DNA of 64,000 nt, taken from positions 2,170,001 through 2,234,000 of the forward strand of contig OY769938.1 in assembly GCA_963669295.1 (NCBI GenBank). The letters run 5' to 3'. The position numbers and the translations under genes are program-made. The notes under the pieces were generated by a model that ran no database searches, was not told where the DNA came from, and was given only the letters and a program-made list of their open reading frames with translations. Origin of the DNA: G963669295 sp963669295 (GTDB lineage Bacteria > Bacteroidota > Bacteroidia > Flavobacteriales_D > CALLUQ01). This document shows, piece after piece, positions 51,238 to 60,547 of the stretch (the stretch's first letter is position 1; the number at the start of each line of letters is the position of its first letter).

Positions 51238-52953
51238 TTACTGCTTAATCAGCTTCACATATTTCCGAATGGTTGCAGTACTCACTTCAATGGTATACAC
51301 CCCAGAAGCTCCCGTCAGCTCAAACTGATGGATGCCATTTACTTGTGCTTGTTGGTACACCACCTGCCCGTTGATGTTGAGTACTTTGATGGTGGCATCT
51401 TTGATGTCTTCCAAATCAAGGGTAACGACACCAGAAGTAGGGTTGGGGCAAGCGATGGTTTGTTGTACCGTATTGCTTTCAGCAATGCCTACCGAAGTTT
51501 CGCATGCACTGAGTTTGAGGATGAAAAGGTCAATATCACCTGCTGAAGTATGGTAGTGGGTATTTGAACCGGGGTCAAAATCTGCTGTGGCCCTGTAAGA
51601 ACCACCGAGGTATAGGTTGTCCTGGGGATCAAGTGTTCCACCCCAAATGAATAGATCTGAAGATGCCGTGAGAGGAAGTTGCTTAATGAAGTTGCCCATA
51701 CTATCCAATTTTAGTGCTAAGCCAGCATAATTTGTTGAAGGGGCATAGGCATAATAAGTGCCAGGCCCTGGATCAAAATCATAAGTGCCTCGATAACGCC
51801 CTAACATAAATACATTGTTTTCAGCATCAGTAATAAGTTGACTGGTGTAGAGGGCATGTGCGGTACTGCTATCGGGTTCAAACCCTTTGGCCCATACAAA
51901 ATTGCCTGTAGGATCTAGTTTCACAAGATACCCGCCCGAACCATTGGCTGTTAATATAAAATCGTTAGGCCCTGGGTCAAAATCACCTGTAACATAAAAC
52001 TGCCCGGCTAACAAAACATTATTTTCAGCATCCGTTGTTACAGCATGTCCATAGTCAAAGTTGGATCCACCGAAGGTTTTAGCCCATACAAAATTGCCAT
52101 CAACATCAAGTTTTTGAACAAATGCGTCGCTACTACCATTGGAGGTGAGATTAAAAACTCCGGGGCCCGGGTCAAAATCAGCCGTTCCATGATATTTTCC
52201 GGTGACGTGCACATTGCCCAACTCATCTACTGCAATACCAAGTCCATTGGGTTGTCCAGAGCTCGCTATTGTCTTTGCCCATTCAAAATTGCCATCAACA
52301 TCAAGCTTATAAACAAAAATATCATTGTATAAACCAGCAGTAAGGTTAAAAACTCCGGGCCCCGGATCAAAATCAACCGTTCCATGATAACTTCCGGTGA
52401 TGTGCACATTACCAGCATCATCAATAACCATATTTTCAGGCCTTTCGGATATTGGCCCTCCTACTGTTTTTACCCATACCAAGTTGCCATTGCTATCCAG
52501 TTTTAGAATGAATATATCGGTTAACCCATTAGCGATAGCAATCGAGGTGCCTGGCCCTGGATCAAGATCAACGATGCCTTCAAACATCCCTACAGCATAT
52601 GTGTTACCTTGATCATCAACGGCGATATCATAAACACTTATCCCATAACCCGAAGTTTGTATGATTGATTTGGCCCAAACAAAGTTGCCATTGTTATCGA
52701 GTTTTTGGAAAAACAAGCCCCACTCACCATTGGTGTCCATATTAAACGTTCCTGGTCCAGGGTCAAAATCAATGGCATATTGAAATCCCCCAGCATTATA
52801 GCTGTTTCCTGAAGGATCTGATGCTATTTGTATGCAATAATCTCTACCAATGTTTCCCATTGAGTGTGCCCATAAAAAATCGTTTCCCTGGCTGTAAGTG
52901 GTGCCAATAAATACGCATAGGAGGAACATGGAAAAGAGTATCTTTTTTTTCAT
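51238..52953 (-). CDS. T9SS-secreted SBBP-repeat (seven-bladed propeller) protein, copy 1
   Basis: 571 residues. Signal peptide 'MKKKILFSMFLLCVFIGTTY'. Seven beta-propeller (SBBP) repeats of about 65-70 residues, each with [VAGYI]DxDPGxx and a following 'KLDxxGNFVWAK' strand: IDFDPGPG, VDLDPGPG, VDFDPGPG, ADFDPGPG, GDFDPGPN, YDFDPGPG, ADFDPGSN. A type IX sorting domain of about 75 residues ends it ('CPNPTSGVVTLDLEDIKDAT', 'GVYTIEVSTATIRKYVKL'). Exported to the cell surface; ligand unknown. Copies follow in tandem to 64000. Confidence 0.88.
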   Translation of the reverse strand: MKKKILFSMFLLCVFIGTTYSQGNDFLWAHSMGNIGRDYCIQIASDPSGNSYNAGGFQYAIDFDPGPGTFNMDTNGEWGLFFQKLDNNGNFVWAKSIIQTSGYGISVYDIAVDDQGNTYAVGMFEGIVDLDPGPGTSIAIANGLTDIFILKLDSNGNLVWVKTVGGPISERPENMVIDDAGNVHITGSYHGTVDFDPGPGVFNLTAGLYNDIFVYKLDVDGNFEWAKTIASSGQPNGLGIAVDELGNVHVTGKYHGTADFDPGPGVFNLTSNGSSDAFVQKLDVDGNFVWAKTFGGSNFDYGHAVTTDAENNVLLAGQFYVTGDFDPGPNDFILTANGSGGYLVKLDPTGNFVWAKGFEPDSSTAHALYTSQLITDAENNVFMLGRYRGTYDFDPGPGTYYAYAPSTNYAGLALKLDSMGNFIKQLPLTASSDLFIWGGTLDPQDNLYLGGSYRATADFDPGSNTHYHTSAGDIDLFILKLSACETSVGIAESNTVQQTIACPNPTSGVVTLDLEDIKDATIKVLNINGQVVYQQAQVNGIHQFELTGASGVYTIEVSTATIRKYVKLIKQ

Positions 52954-53099
52954 GTGTTTAAGTTTTTAGTGTTACAAATTTTCATTCCCAACACCTTGCC
53001 GTGTCATTCAATTAGCGAGGCGATGGTTTTTTTGCGGTTAGGAAGAAAAACACACGTAAAAAAGGTGGAGCAGTAGATCAATGACAATTAACCCATGCC
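52954..53099. repeat. Conserved intergenic spacer, repeated between propeller copies
   Basis: This 146-base spacer is nearly the same at 54810-54956, 56673-56821, 58544-58690 and 60404-60547 (144-149 bases each). All begin at the ATG of one copy with CATGTGTTTAAGTTTT, then TTTTCATTCC, ACACCTTGC, ATTCA...GCGAGGCG, a run of T, GCGGTTAGGAAGAAAAACAC, and end near the stop of the next copy. It presumably carries the promoter of each gene. Confidence 0.85.
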
Positions 53100-54809
53100 T
53101 TACTGTCTCACCAGCTTCACATATTTCCGAATGGTTGCAGTACTCACTTCAATGGTATACACCCCAGAAGCTCCCGCCAGCTCAAACTGATGGATGCCAT
53201 TTACTTGTGCTTGTTGGTACACCACCTGCCCGTTGATGTTGAGTACTTTGATGGTGGCATCTTTGATGTCTTCCAAATCAAGGGTAACGACACCAGAAGT
53301 AGGGTTGGGGTAAGCGATGGCTTGTGGTGTTGTATTGTTTTCAGCAATGCCTACGGAAGTTTCGCATGCACTGAGTTTAAGGATGAAAAGGTCAGGACTA
53401 CCTGTTGAAGTAAGGTTATGAGTGTTTGGCCCCGGGTCGAAATCTACGGTGGCGTTGAAAACTCCTGTTGAGATGATATTGCCCTGGTGATCGATCGTTC
53501 CTCCCCGGTAAAAATCATAGCCTATTCCTGCAAGGGTATGAGCCCAAACGAAATTGCCAGTGCTGTCAAGCTTAAGAAAATAACCATCGCCTGATCCTCC
53601 AGCAAAACTAAGTATATGAGCCCCGGTTCCAGGATCAAAGTCATAGCTGCCCTTATATGTACCCCATGCAAAGATGTTATTTAAGGTATCTATAACAAGT
53701 TCATAATTCACTAATACTCCGTTTGTAGTAGTAGGCAAAATCCCTTTTGCCCAAATAAAATCACCATTGTGATCTAATTTTAGCACATAGTTCCCCCAAT
53801 TATTTATAGTGTTAAGAATGAAGGTTCCCGACCCCGGATCAAAATCAGCCAGCCCAGAGAAACGCCCAGAAGTTACTACATTATTCGATGCATCAAGTGC
53901 AACCGATGAAGCTTCTTCATCGTTGCCACTGCCAACCGATTTACCCCACACAAAATCACCATTGGCATCCAATTTTTGGATGAATACATCCCTACCCCCA
54001 TAAGAATTAAGGCTATAGATTCCGGGCCCCGGGTCGATGTCAATAGTATTGTAAAAATACCCCGTTGTGTACACATTTTCCAGGTCGTCTACAGCAATAT
54101 CGATCCCTGAGTTAAGAACTCCAGTGCCTCCCATGTTTTTTGCCCACACAAAATTGCCATTGCCATCAAGTTTTAGGATAAAACAGTCATAGAAAGAATT
54201 GGCTATAAGGGAAGAAGTTCCGGCCCCTGGGTCAAAGTCTACTGTGCCTTGAAAACTTCCTGTTAAATATAAATTGCCTGCGTGATCTATCGCCATATTT
54301 CTGCATCGATCTCTGCCAGTTTCTCCGATTGATTTGGCCCACACAAAATCCCCATGAGTATCAAGCTTTAAAACAAAGAAATCGTAATCTCCATTTGAAG
54401 TAAGGCTATGGATGCCTGGTCCGGGATCAAAATCAACAGTGTTTTCAAAACGTCCCGATATATATACATTGCCCGTGTCGTCAACAGCAATGAAGCGGCT
54501 ATTAGAGGAGAGTAACCCTGAGATTGATTTTACCCAAACAAAAAAGCCGTTGCTGTTCTCTTTTAAAATAAACCAACTGTTGTCGTTTGCGGTCAAACTA
54601 TCTACCGCTAGCTGGTTGTTAAAATCAACCGATCCTTTAAAGTTACCTATAGCATAAATGTTCCCCGCATTATCGGTGGTCACCTTATGACCATAGATAT
54701 AATCACTACTTTCAATGGAGTGCGCCCAAACAAAATTGCCCCCCTGGCCATGGGTGGTGCCAATAAATACGCCTAGGAGGAGTAGAGAAAAGAGTATCTT
54801 TTTTTTCAT
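53100..54809 (-). CDS. T9SS-secreted SBBP propeller protein, copy 2
   Basis: 569 residues. Signal peptide 'MKKKILFSLLLLGVFIGTTH', close to copies 1 and 5. Seven blades: the first has a degenerate turn (VDFNNQLAV), followed by VDFDPGPG, VDFDPGAG, IDIDPGPG, ADFDPGSG, YDFDPGTG, VDFDPGPN. Same sorting domain as copy 1, with tail 'VSTATIRKYVKLVRQ'. The C-terminal 90 residues are almost identical to copy 1 in DNA, the blades less so. Confidence 0.88.
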   Translation of the reverse strand: MKKKILFSLLLLGVFIGTTHGQGGNFVWAHSIESSDYIYGHKVTTDNAGNIYAIGNFKGSVDFNNQLAVDSLTANDNSWFILKENSNGFFVWVKSISGLLSSNSRFIAVDDTGNVYISGRFENTVDFDPGPGIHSLTSNGDYDFFVLKLDTHGDFVWAKSIGETGRDRCRNMAIDHAGNLYLTGSFQGTVDFDPGAGTSSLIANSFYDCFILKLDGNGNFVWAKNMGGTGVLNSGIDIAVDDLENVYTTGYFYNTIDIDPGPGIYSLNSYGGRDVFIQKLDANGDFVWGKSVGSGNDEEASSVALDASNNVVTSGRFSGLADFDPGSGTFILNTINNWGNYVLKLDHNGDFIWAKGILPTTTNGVLVNYELVIDTLNNIFAWGTYKGSYDFDPGTGAHILSFAGGSGDGYFLKLDSTGNFVWAHTLAGIGYDFYRGGTIDHQGNIISTGVFNATVDFDPGPNTHNLTSTGSPDLFILKLSACETSVGIAENNTTPQAIAYPNPTSGVVTLDLEDIKDATIKVLNINGQVVYQQAQVNGIHQFELAGASGVYTIEVSTATIRKYVKLVRQ

Positions 54810-54956
54810 GTGTTTAAGTTTTGAGTGTTACAAATTTTCATTCCTAACACCTTGCTGCGCCATTCAGCCAGCGAGGCGATGGTTTTTTTGCGGTTAGGAA
54901 GAAAAACACATGTTAAAAAGGTTGTAGTAGTAGATCAACGGCAGTTAATCCATCCC

Positions 54957-56672
54957 TTACTGCTTGATCAGCTTCACATATTTCCGAACGTCTGCTGTCG
55001 TTATCTCAATGGTATATACCCCTGGGGCAGCAACCAACTCAAACTGGTGGATGCCATTCACTTGTGCTTGTTGGTACACCACCTGTCCGTTGATGTTGAG
55101 TACTTTAATGGTGGCATCTTTGATGTCTTCCAAATCAAGGGTAACGACACCAGAAGTAGGGTTGGGGTAAGCGATGGCTTGCTGTACCGTATTGCTTTCA
55201 GCAATGCCTACCGAAGTTTCGCATGCACTGAGTTTAAGGATGAAAAGATCGACATTAATTGACATGTGGCTAAAAACGCCTGGCCCCGGGTCAAAATCAA
55301 CCGTTCCTTCATACCTGCCTGTAGAAATAATATTACCCTGTCGATCTATGGTTCCTCCTGAAGATCTATCAAGATTGCTAGTTCCTCCAATGGAGCTGGC
55401 CCAGGCGAAACTACCTGTACTGTCCAGTTTAAGGATGTAACTATCGAAACCTCCAGCACTATTAAATTCATGCGACCCGGTTCCAGGATCAAAATCATAG
55501 CTGCCCGTATACGTACCCAATGTAAAGATGTTGTTTAAGGTGTCTACCAAAATATCATGGCTTAGGTTTGTCGTACCTCCGGTAGATAGAATGCCCTTGG
55601 CCCACACAAAATCACCATTGTTGTCTAGCTTCAACACAAAACCGCCATCTCCGAGCGTCGCATTTAGAGTGAAGTTGTTTGGCCCCGGATCAAAATCAGC
55701 AACACTAAGGAAATACCCTGATACTAAAACATTGTTTGAAGCGTCTAGTGCGATTGATAAAGCGTCATCAGCATCACCTCCACCAACCGATTTGGCCCAC
55801 ACAAAATCACCATTAGCATCCAGCTTTTGAATGAATACATCATCACTACCATAGGAGGTAAGATTAGTGACCCCTGGGCCAGGGTCGAAGTCCAAAGTGC
55901 CATCAAACACACCAGCAGTATATAAATTCCCCTGGTTATCTATGGTAATGGCATTCGCCCAGGTAGACCACGAAGTGCCACCACCGATTGGTTGAACCCA
56001 CACAAAATCACCATTGGCACCAAGTTTAAGGACAAACCCATCACGAATTGTTGAGGCAGGAGTGAGGGTATGGGCTCCTGATCCTGGATCAAAATCTACT
56101 GTACCACCAAATTCTCCTGTGAGGTACACATTTCCAACATCGTCAACAACATGTTCGTTGCAATAGGTAAAAGAAGTTCCTTCTAATGATTTGGCCCACA
56201 TAAAATCGCCATCGGAGTCAAGTTTTAAGATGAAAACATCATTATATCCACTCGCAGTGAGGTTGAACACCGCTGGCCCTGGGTCAAAATCTCCCGAAGA
56301 CTCAAAGTCTCCGGAGATATATACATTACTGGCACTATCAACATCAATATTATATTTTGACCACGATGTTACTTTAGCTCCGTCCACTAATTTGGCCCAT
56401 TCAAAATAGCCACTGCTATTAATTTTCAGAACAAACATACGTTCTGGATTCGAGTACAAATTATAAGTTCCCGGCCCCGTATTAAAATCAGCCCCTCCAA
56501 CAAGTGTTCCCACGGTATAAACATTTCCGTCATCATCGGTGGCAACATCATGTCCATCAAGAATACCACCGCTACCAATAGATTGTGCCCAAACAAAGTT
56601 TACGCCCTGGCCGTAGGTAGTGCCATTCAATGTGCATATGAGCAACAATAAGTAAAATGCCTTTTTTTTCAT
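54957..56672 (-). CDS. T9SS-secreted SBBP propeller protein, copy 3
   Basis: 571 residues. Signal peptide 'MKKKAFYLLLLICTLNGTTY'. Seven blades: ADFNTGPG, GDFDPGPA, VDFDPGSG, LDFDPGPG, ADFDPGPN, YDFDPGTG, VDFDPGPG. Very similar to copy 4 along nearly all its length, including stretches of over 100 bases almost unchanged around 55550-55650. Tail 'ITTADVRKYVKLIKQ'. Confidence 0.88.
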   Translation of the reverse strand: MKKKAFYLLLLICTLNGTTYGQGVNFVWAQSIGSGGILDGHDVATDDDGNVYTVGTLVGGADFNTGPGTYNLYSNPERMFVLKINSSGYFEWAKLVDGAKVTSWSKYNIDVDSASNVYISGDFESSGDFDPGPAVFNLTASGYNDVFILKLDSDGDFMWAKSLEGTSFTYCNEHVVDDVGNVYLTGEFGGTVDFDPGSGAHTLTPASTIRDGFVLKLGANGDFVWVQPIGGGTSWSTWANAITIDNQGNLYTAGVFDGTLDFDPGPGVTNLTSYGSDDVFIQKLDANGDFVWAKSVGGGDADDALSIALDASNNVLVSGYFLSVADFDPGPNNFTLNATLGDGGFVLKLDNNGDFVWAKGILSTGGTTNLSHDILVDTLNNIFTLGTYTGSYDFDPGTGSHEFNSAGGFDSYILKLDSTGSFAWASSIGGTSNLDRSSGGTIDRQGNIISTGRYEGTVDFDPGPGVFSHMSINVDLFILKLSACETSVGIAESNTVQQAIAYPNPTSGVVTLDLEDIKDATIKVLNINGQVVYQQAQVNGIHQFELVAAPGVYTIEITTADVRKYVKLIKQ

Positions 56673-56821
56673 GTGTTTAAGTTTTTAGTGTTACAAATTT
56701 TCATTCCTAACACCTTGCTGCGCCATTCAGCCAACGAGGCGTTGGGGTGTTTTTTGCGGTTAGGAAGAAAAACACACGTTAAAAAGGTGGAGCAGTAGAT
56801 CAATGACAATTAACCCATGCC

Positions 56822-58543
56822 TTACTGTTTCACCAGCTTCACATATTTCCGAATGGTTGCAGTACTCACTTCAATGGTGTATACCCCAGGGGAAGCAACC
56901 AACTCAAACTGGTGGATGCCATTCACTTGTGCTTGTTGGTACACCACCTGTCCGTTGATGTTGAGTACTTTAATGGTGGCATCTTTGATGTCTTCCAAAT
57001 CAAGGGTAACGACACCAGAAGTAGGGTTGGGGTAAGCGATGGCTTGCTGTACCGTATTGCTTTCAGCAATGCCTACCGAAGTTTCGCATGCACTGAGTTT
57101 AAGGATGAAAAGATCGACATTAATTGACATGTGGCTAAAAACGCCTGGCCCCGGGTCAAAATCAACCGTTCCATCATACCTGCCTGTAGAAATAATATTG
57201 CCCTGGCGATCTATGGTTCCTCCTAAAGATCCTTCGAAATTACTGGGGCCTCCAATGGAGCCTGCCCAGGCGAAACTACCTGTACTGTCAAGCTTAAGGA
57301 CATAGCTATCTGTACCTCCGGCACTGTTAAGTTCATGCAACCCGGTTCCAGGATCAAAATCATAGCTGCCCGTATACGTACCCAATGTAAAGATGTTGTT
57401 TAAGGTGTCTACCAAAATATCATGGCTTAGGTTTGTCGTACCTCCGGTAGATAGAATGCCCTTGGCCCACACAAAATCACCATTGTTGTCTAGTTTCAAC
57501 ACAAAACCACCATCTCCGAGCGTCGCAAATATATTGAAGTTGTTTGGCCCTGGGTCAAAATCAGCAACACTAAGAAAAGACCCTGATACTAAAACATTGT
57601 TTGAAGCGTCTAGTGTGATCGATAAAGCGTCATCAAGATCGGCCCCGCCAACCGATTTGGCCCACACAAAATCACCATTAGCATCCAGCTTTTGAATGAA
57701 AACATCATCACTACCATAGGAAGAAAGATTAGAAACCCCAGGGCCAGGGTCGAAGTCCATAGTGCCATCAAACACACCAGTGGTATACACATTCCCCTGA
57801 TCATCTACAGTAATGGCATTCGCCCAGGTAGACCACGAAGTGCCACCACCGATTGGTTGAACCCACACAAAATCACCATTGGCATCAAGTTTAAGTACAA
57901 ACCCATCAAAAATTGATGAGGTATGTGTGAGGTTTTGAACTCCCGGCCCTGGGTCAAAATCTACAGTACCAGCAAATTCTCCTGTGAGGTACATGTTTCC
58001 AGCATCGTCAACAACATGCTGGTGGCAATGGGAGAGATAGCTTCCATCGAATGATTTGGCCCAAATAAAATCGCCATCGGAATCGAGTTTTAAGATGAAC
58101 ATATTAATAAGTCCACCCCCCGCAGTGAGGTTAAACACTGCTGGCCCCGGGTCAAAATCTCCTGTAGCATCATAGCCTCCAGTGACATATACATTACCAG
58201 CACCATCAACATCAACGTGATAGCCTTTAGACCACATTGGCACTGTAGCTCCGTCTACTAACTTAGCCCATTCAAAATAGCCACTGCTATTAATTTTAGA
58301 AACAAATAAACGCCTTGGATTCGAGTACAAATTATAAGTTCCTGGTCCTGTATCAAAGTCGGCCCCTCCAACAATTGTTCCCACGGTATAAACATTTCCG
58401 TCATCATCGGTGGCAATATCCTGCCCATCAAGAATACCACCGCTACCAATAGATTGTGCCCAAACAAAGTTTACGCCCTGGCCGTAGGTAATGCCAGTCA
58501 GCATGCATAGTAGCAGCATCAAGTAAAGTGTCTTTTTTGTCAT
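56822..58543 (-). CDS. T9SS-secreted SBBP propeller protein, copy 4
   Basis: 573 residues. Signal peptide 'MTKKTLYLMLLLCMLTGITY'. Seven blades in the same order as copy 3: ADFDTGPG, GDFDPGPA, VDFDPGPG, MDFDPGPG, ADFDPGPN, YDFDPGTG, VDFDPGPG. Nearest neighbour of copy 3, so probably the most recent duplication in the array. Tail 'VSTATIRKYVKLVKQ', like copy 1 rather than copy 3. Confidence 0.88.
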   Translation of the reverse strand: MTKKTLYLMLLLCMLTGITYGQGVNFVWAQSIGSGGILDGQDIATDDDGNVYTVGTIVGGADFDTGPGTYNLYSNPRRLFVSKINSSGYFEWAKLVDGATVPMWSKGYHVDVDGAGNVYVTGGYDATGDFDPGPAVFNLTAGGGLINMFILKLDSDGDFIWAKSFDGSYLSHCHQHVVDDAGNMYLTGEFAGTVDFDPGPGVQNLTHTSSIFDGFVLKLDANGDFVWVQPIGGGTSWSTWANAITVDDQGNVYTTGVFDGTMDFDPGPGVSNLSSYGSDDVFIQKLDANGDFVWAKSVGGADLDDALSITLDASNNVLVSGSFLSVADFDPGPNNFNIFATLGDGGFVLKLDNNGDFVWAKGILSTGGTTNLSHDILVDTLNNIFTLGTYTGSYDFDPGTGLHELNSAGGTDSYVLKLDSTGSFAWAGSIGGPSNFEGSLGGTIDRQGNIISTGRYDGTVDFDPGPGVFSHMSINVDLFILKLSACETSVGIAESNTVQQAIAYPNPTSGVVTLDLEDIKDATIKVLNINGQVVYQQAQVNGIHQFELVASPGVYTIEVSTATIRKYVKLVKQ

Positions 58544-58690
58544 GTGTTTAAGTTTTTATTGTGACTAAAATTTTTCATTCCCAACACCTTGCTGTGTCAT
58601 TCAATTAGCGAGGCGATGGTTTTTTTGCGGTTAGGAAGAAAAACACCTGTTGTAGTGGTATACTGTAGTTAAAAGTTGTTCAAGCCATCG

Positions 58691-60403
58691 TTATTGCTTG
58701 ATCAACTTCACATATTTCCGAATGCTTTCCGCTGTTACCTCAATGGTATATACCCCGGGAGCAGCAGCCAGCTCAAACTGGTGGATGCCATTCACTTGTG
58801 CTTGTTGGTACACCACCTGGCCGCTGATGTTGAGTACTTTGATGGTGGCGTCTTTTATATCCTCTAAATCAATGGCGATGTTTCCTGAGGTAGGGTTGGG
58901 ATAAGCAATGACGGAGTGTGCTGCATTGCTTTCAGCAATGCCTACCGAAGTTTCGCAGGGGCTGAGCTTGAGGAGGAAAGCGTCAACATCACCTATTGCA
59001 TTAAGGTAGTGATCATTGACTCCGGAATCAAAATCAACCGTAGCACCGAAATATCCTGTTGAAATGATATTGCCCTGGGGATCTATCGTTGCGTCATAAA
59101 AGCCTTGATCTGTCGTTACTTCTGTTAAGAAATTACTGCCCCATGCGAAGCTGCCTATACTATCAAGTTTGATCATAGCACCATCACGATCATAGTCGCC
59201 ACTTGTACTCACTACATGAGATCCAGCTCCGGGATCAAGGTCATAGCTTCCGGATATAGTAGTGAATAGAAAGATATTGTTCAAGCTATCGGTAACAAGA
59301 GAACCATTCCAGGTGAATCCAAGATCACCTAAAATTACTTTCGCCCACACAAAATCACCGTTATCGTTTAACTTTAGCACGTACATACTCGGGCTGTTGT
59401 TTGTACTAAGAATGAAATTATCTGGCCCTGGATCAAAATCAACTGTGTATTGAAAAACACCAAATATTAACACATTGTTTGAAGCATCAAGTGAAATAGC
59501 ATGTACCTCATCAGTAAGGATTCCGCCAATAGATTTTGCCCACACAAAATTACCGTTGACATCCAACTTTTGGATGAATACATCTCTATATCCATTAGAA
59601 GTGAGATTGAAAACCCCTGTTCCTGGATCAAAATCAACAATACTCTCAAATCTTCCAGAGGTGTATACATTTCCCTGGCCGTCTACCTTTATAGCCTGGC
59701 CGACGCTATGAGTGCCATTTACTGATTTTGCCCACACAAAATCACCATTGTCATCAAGTTTAAGAACAAAAACATTTGGGCCACCTCCTGAATTGTTAAG
59801 GTTGAAAATTCCAGCTCCAGGGTCAAAGTCTACAGTGTCTGTATGTGATCCGGTGATGTGCAAATTCCCAATATTGTCAACGGTAAGTTCAGTGGCGATA
59901 TCCGAACCATTTGCGCCAATAGATTTTGCCCAAACAAAATTACCACTGGAGTTGAGTTTTAAAATGAAAATATCTGACCCCCCATTGGAGGTAAGGTTAT
60001 GGATTGCGGGCCCAGGATCAAAATCCCCGGTGTTTTGAAAGTACCCAGATAAGTATACATTCTCGTCATCATCAACATCAATATAAGCGGTTATTCCATA
60101 GGCAGCCCCCGGGATTTTTTTTGCCCAGATAAAATTGCCACTGGGATCAACTTTTTGAACAAATACACTACCACTTGGAGCACTGAGGTTATAAGTGCCA
60201 ACCCCAGGATTGAAATCTGCAGCTCCAACAAAGAACCCCGAGGTATAAATGTTTCCGGCATTGTCGGTGGTAATGCTTTTACCAAAGACAATACTACCAT
60301 TGCCTCCTGCCGAATTTGCCCAAAGAAAATCGTTTCCCTGGCTGTAAGTGGTGCCAATAAATACGCATAGGAGGAACATGGAAAAGAGTATCTTTTTTTT
60401 CAT
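58691..60403 (-). CDS. T9SS-secreted SBBP propeller protein, copy 5
   Basis: 570 residues. Signal peptide identical to copy 1 ('MKKKILFSMFLLCVFIGTTY' and the following SQGNDFLWA), although the blades differ. Blades: ADFNPGVG, GDFDPGPA, VDFDPGAG, VDFDPGTG, VDFDPGPD, YDLDPGAG, VDFDSGVN. Sorting domain is a variant ('YPNPTSGNIAIDLEDIKDAT', 'VTAESIRKYVKL'). Confidence 0.88.
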   Translation of the reverse strand: MKKKILFSMFLLCVFIGTTYSQGNDFLWANSAGGNGSIVFGKSITTDNAGNIYTSGFFVGAADFNPGVGTYNLSAPSGSVFVQKVDPSGNFIWAKKIPGAAYGITAYIDVDDDENVYLSGYFQNTGDFDPGPAIHNLTSNGGSDIFILKLNSSGNFVWAKSIGANGSDIATELTVDNIGNLHITGSHTDTVDFDPGAGIFNLNNSGGGPNVFVLKLDDNGDFVWAKSVNGTHSVGQAIKVDGQGNVYTSGRFESIVDFDPGTGVFNLTSNGYRDVFIQKLDVNGNFVWAKSIGGILTDEVHAISLDASNNVLIFGVFQYTVDFDPGPDNFILSTNNSPSMYVLKLNDNGDFVWAKVILGDLGFTWNGSLVTDSLNNIFLFTTISGSYDLDPGAGSHVVSTSGDYDRDGAMIKLDSIGSFAWGSNFLTEVTTDQGFYDATIDPQGNIISTGYFGATVDFDSGVNDHYLNAIGDVDAFLLKLSPCETSVGIAESNAAHSVIAYPNPTSGNIAIDLEDIKDATIKVLNISGQVVYQQAQVNGIHQFELAAAPGVYTIEVTAESIRKYVKLIKQ

Positions 60404-60547
60404 GTGTTTAAGTTTTTAGTGTTACACTTTTTCATTCCCAACACCTTGCTGCGTCATTCAATTAGCGAGGCGATGGTTTTTTTGCGGTTAGGAAGAAAAA
60501 CACATGCTGTAGTGGTGCACTGTAGTTAAAAGTTGTTCAAGCCATCG

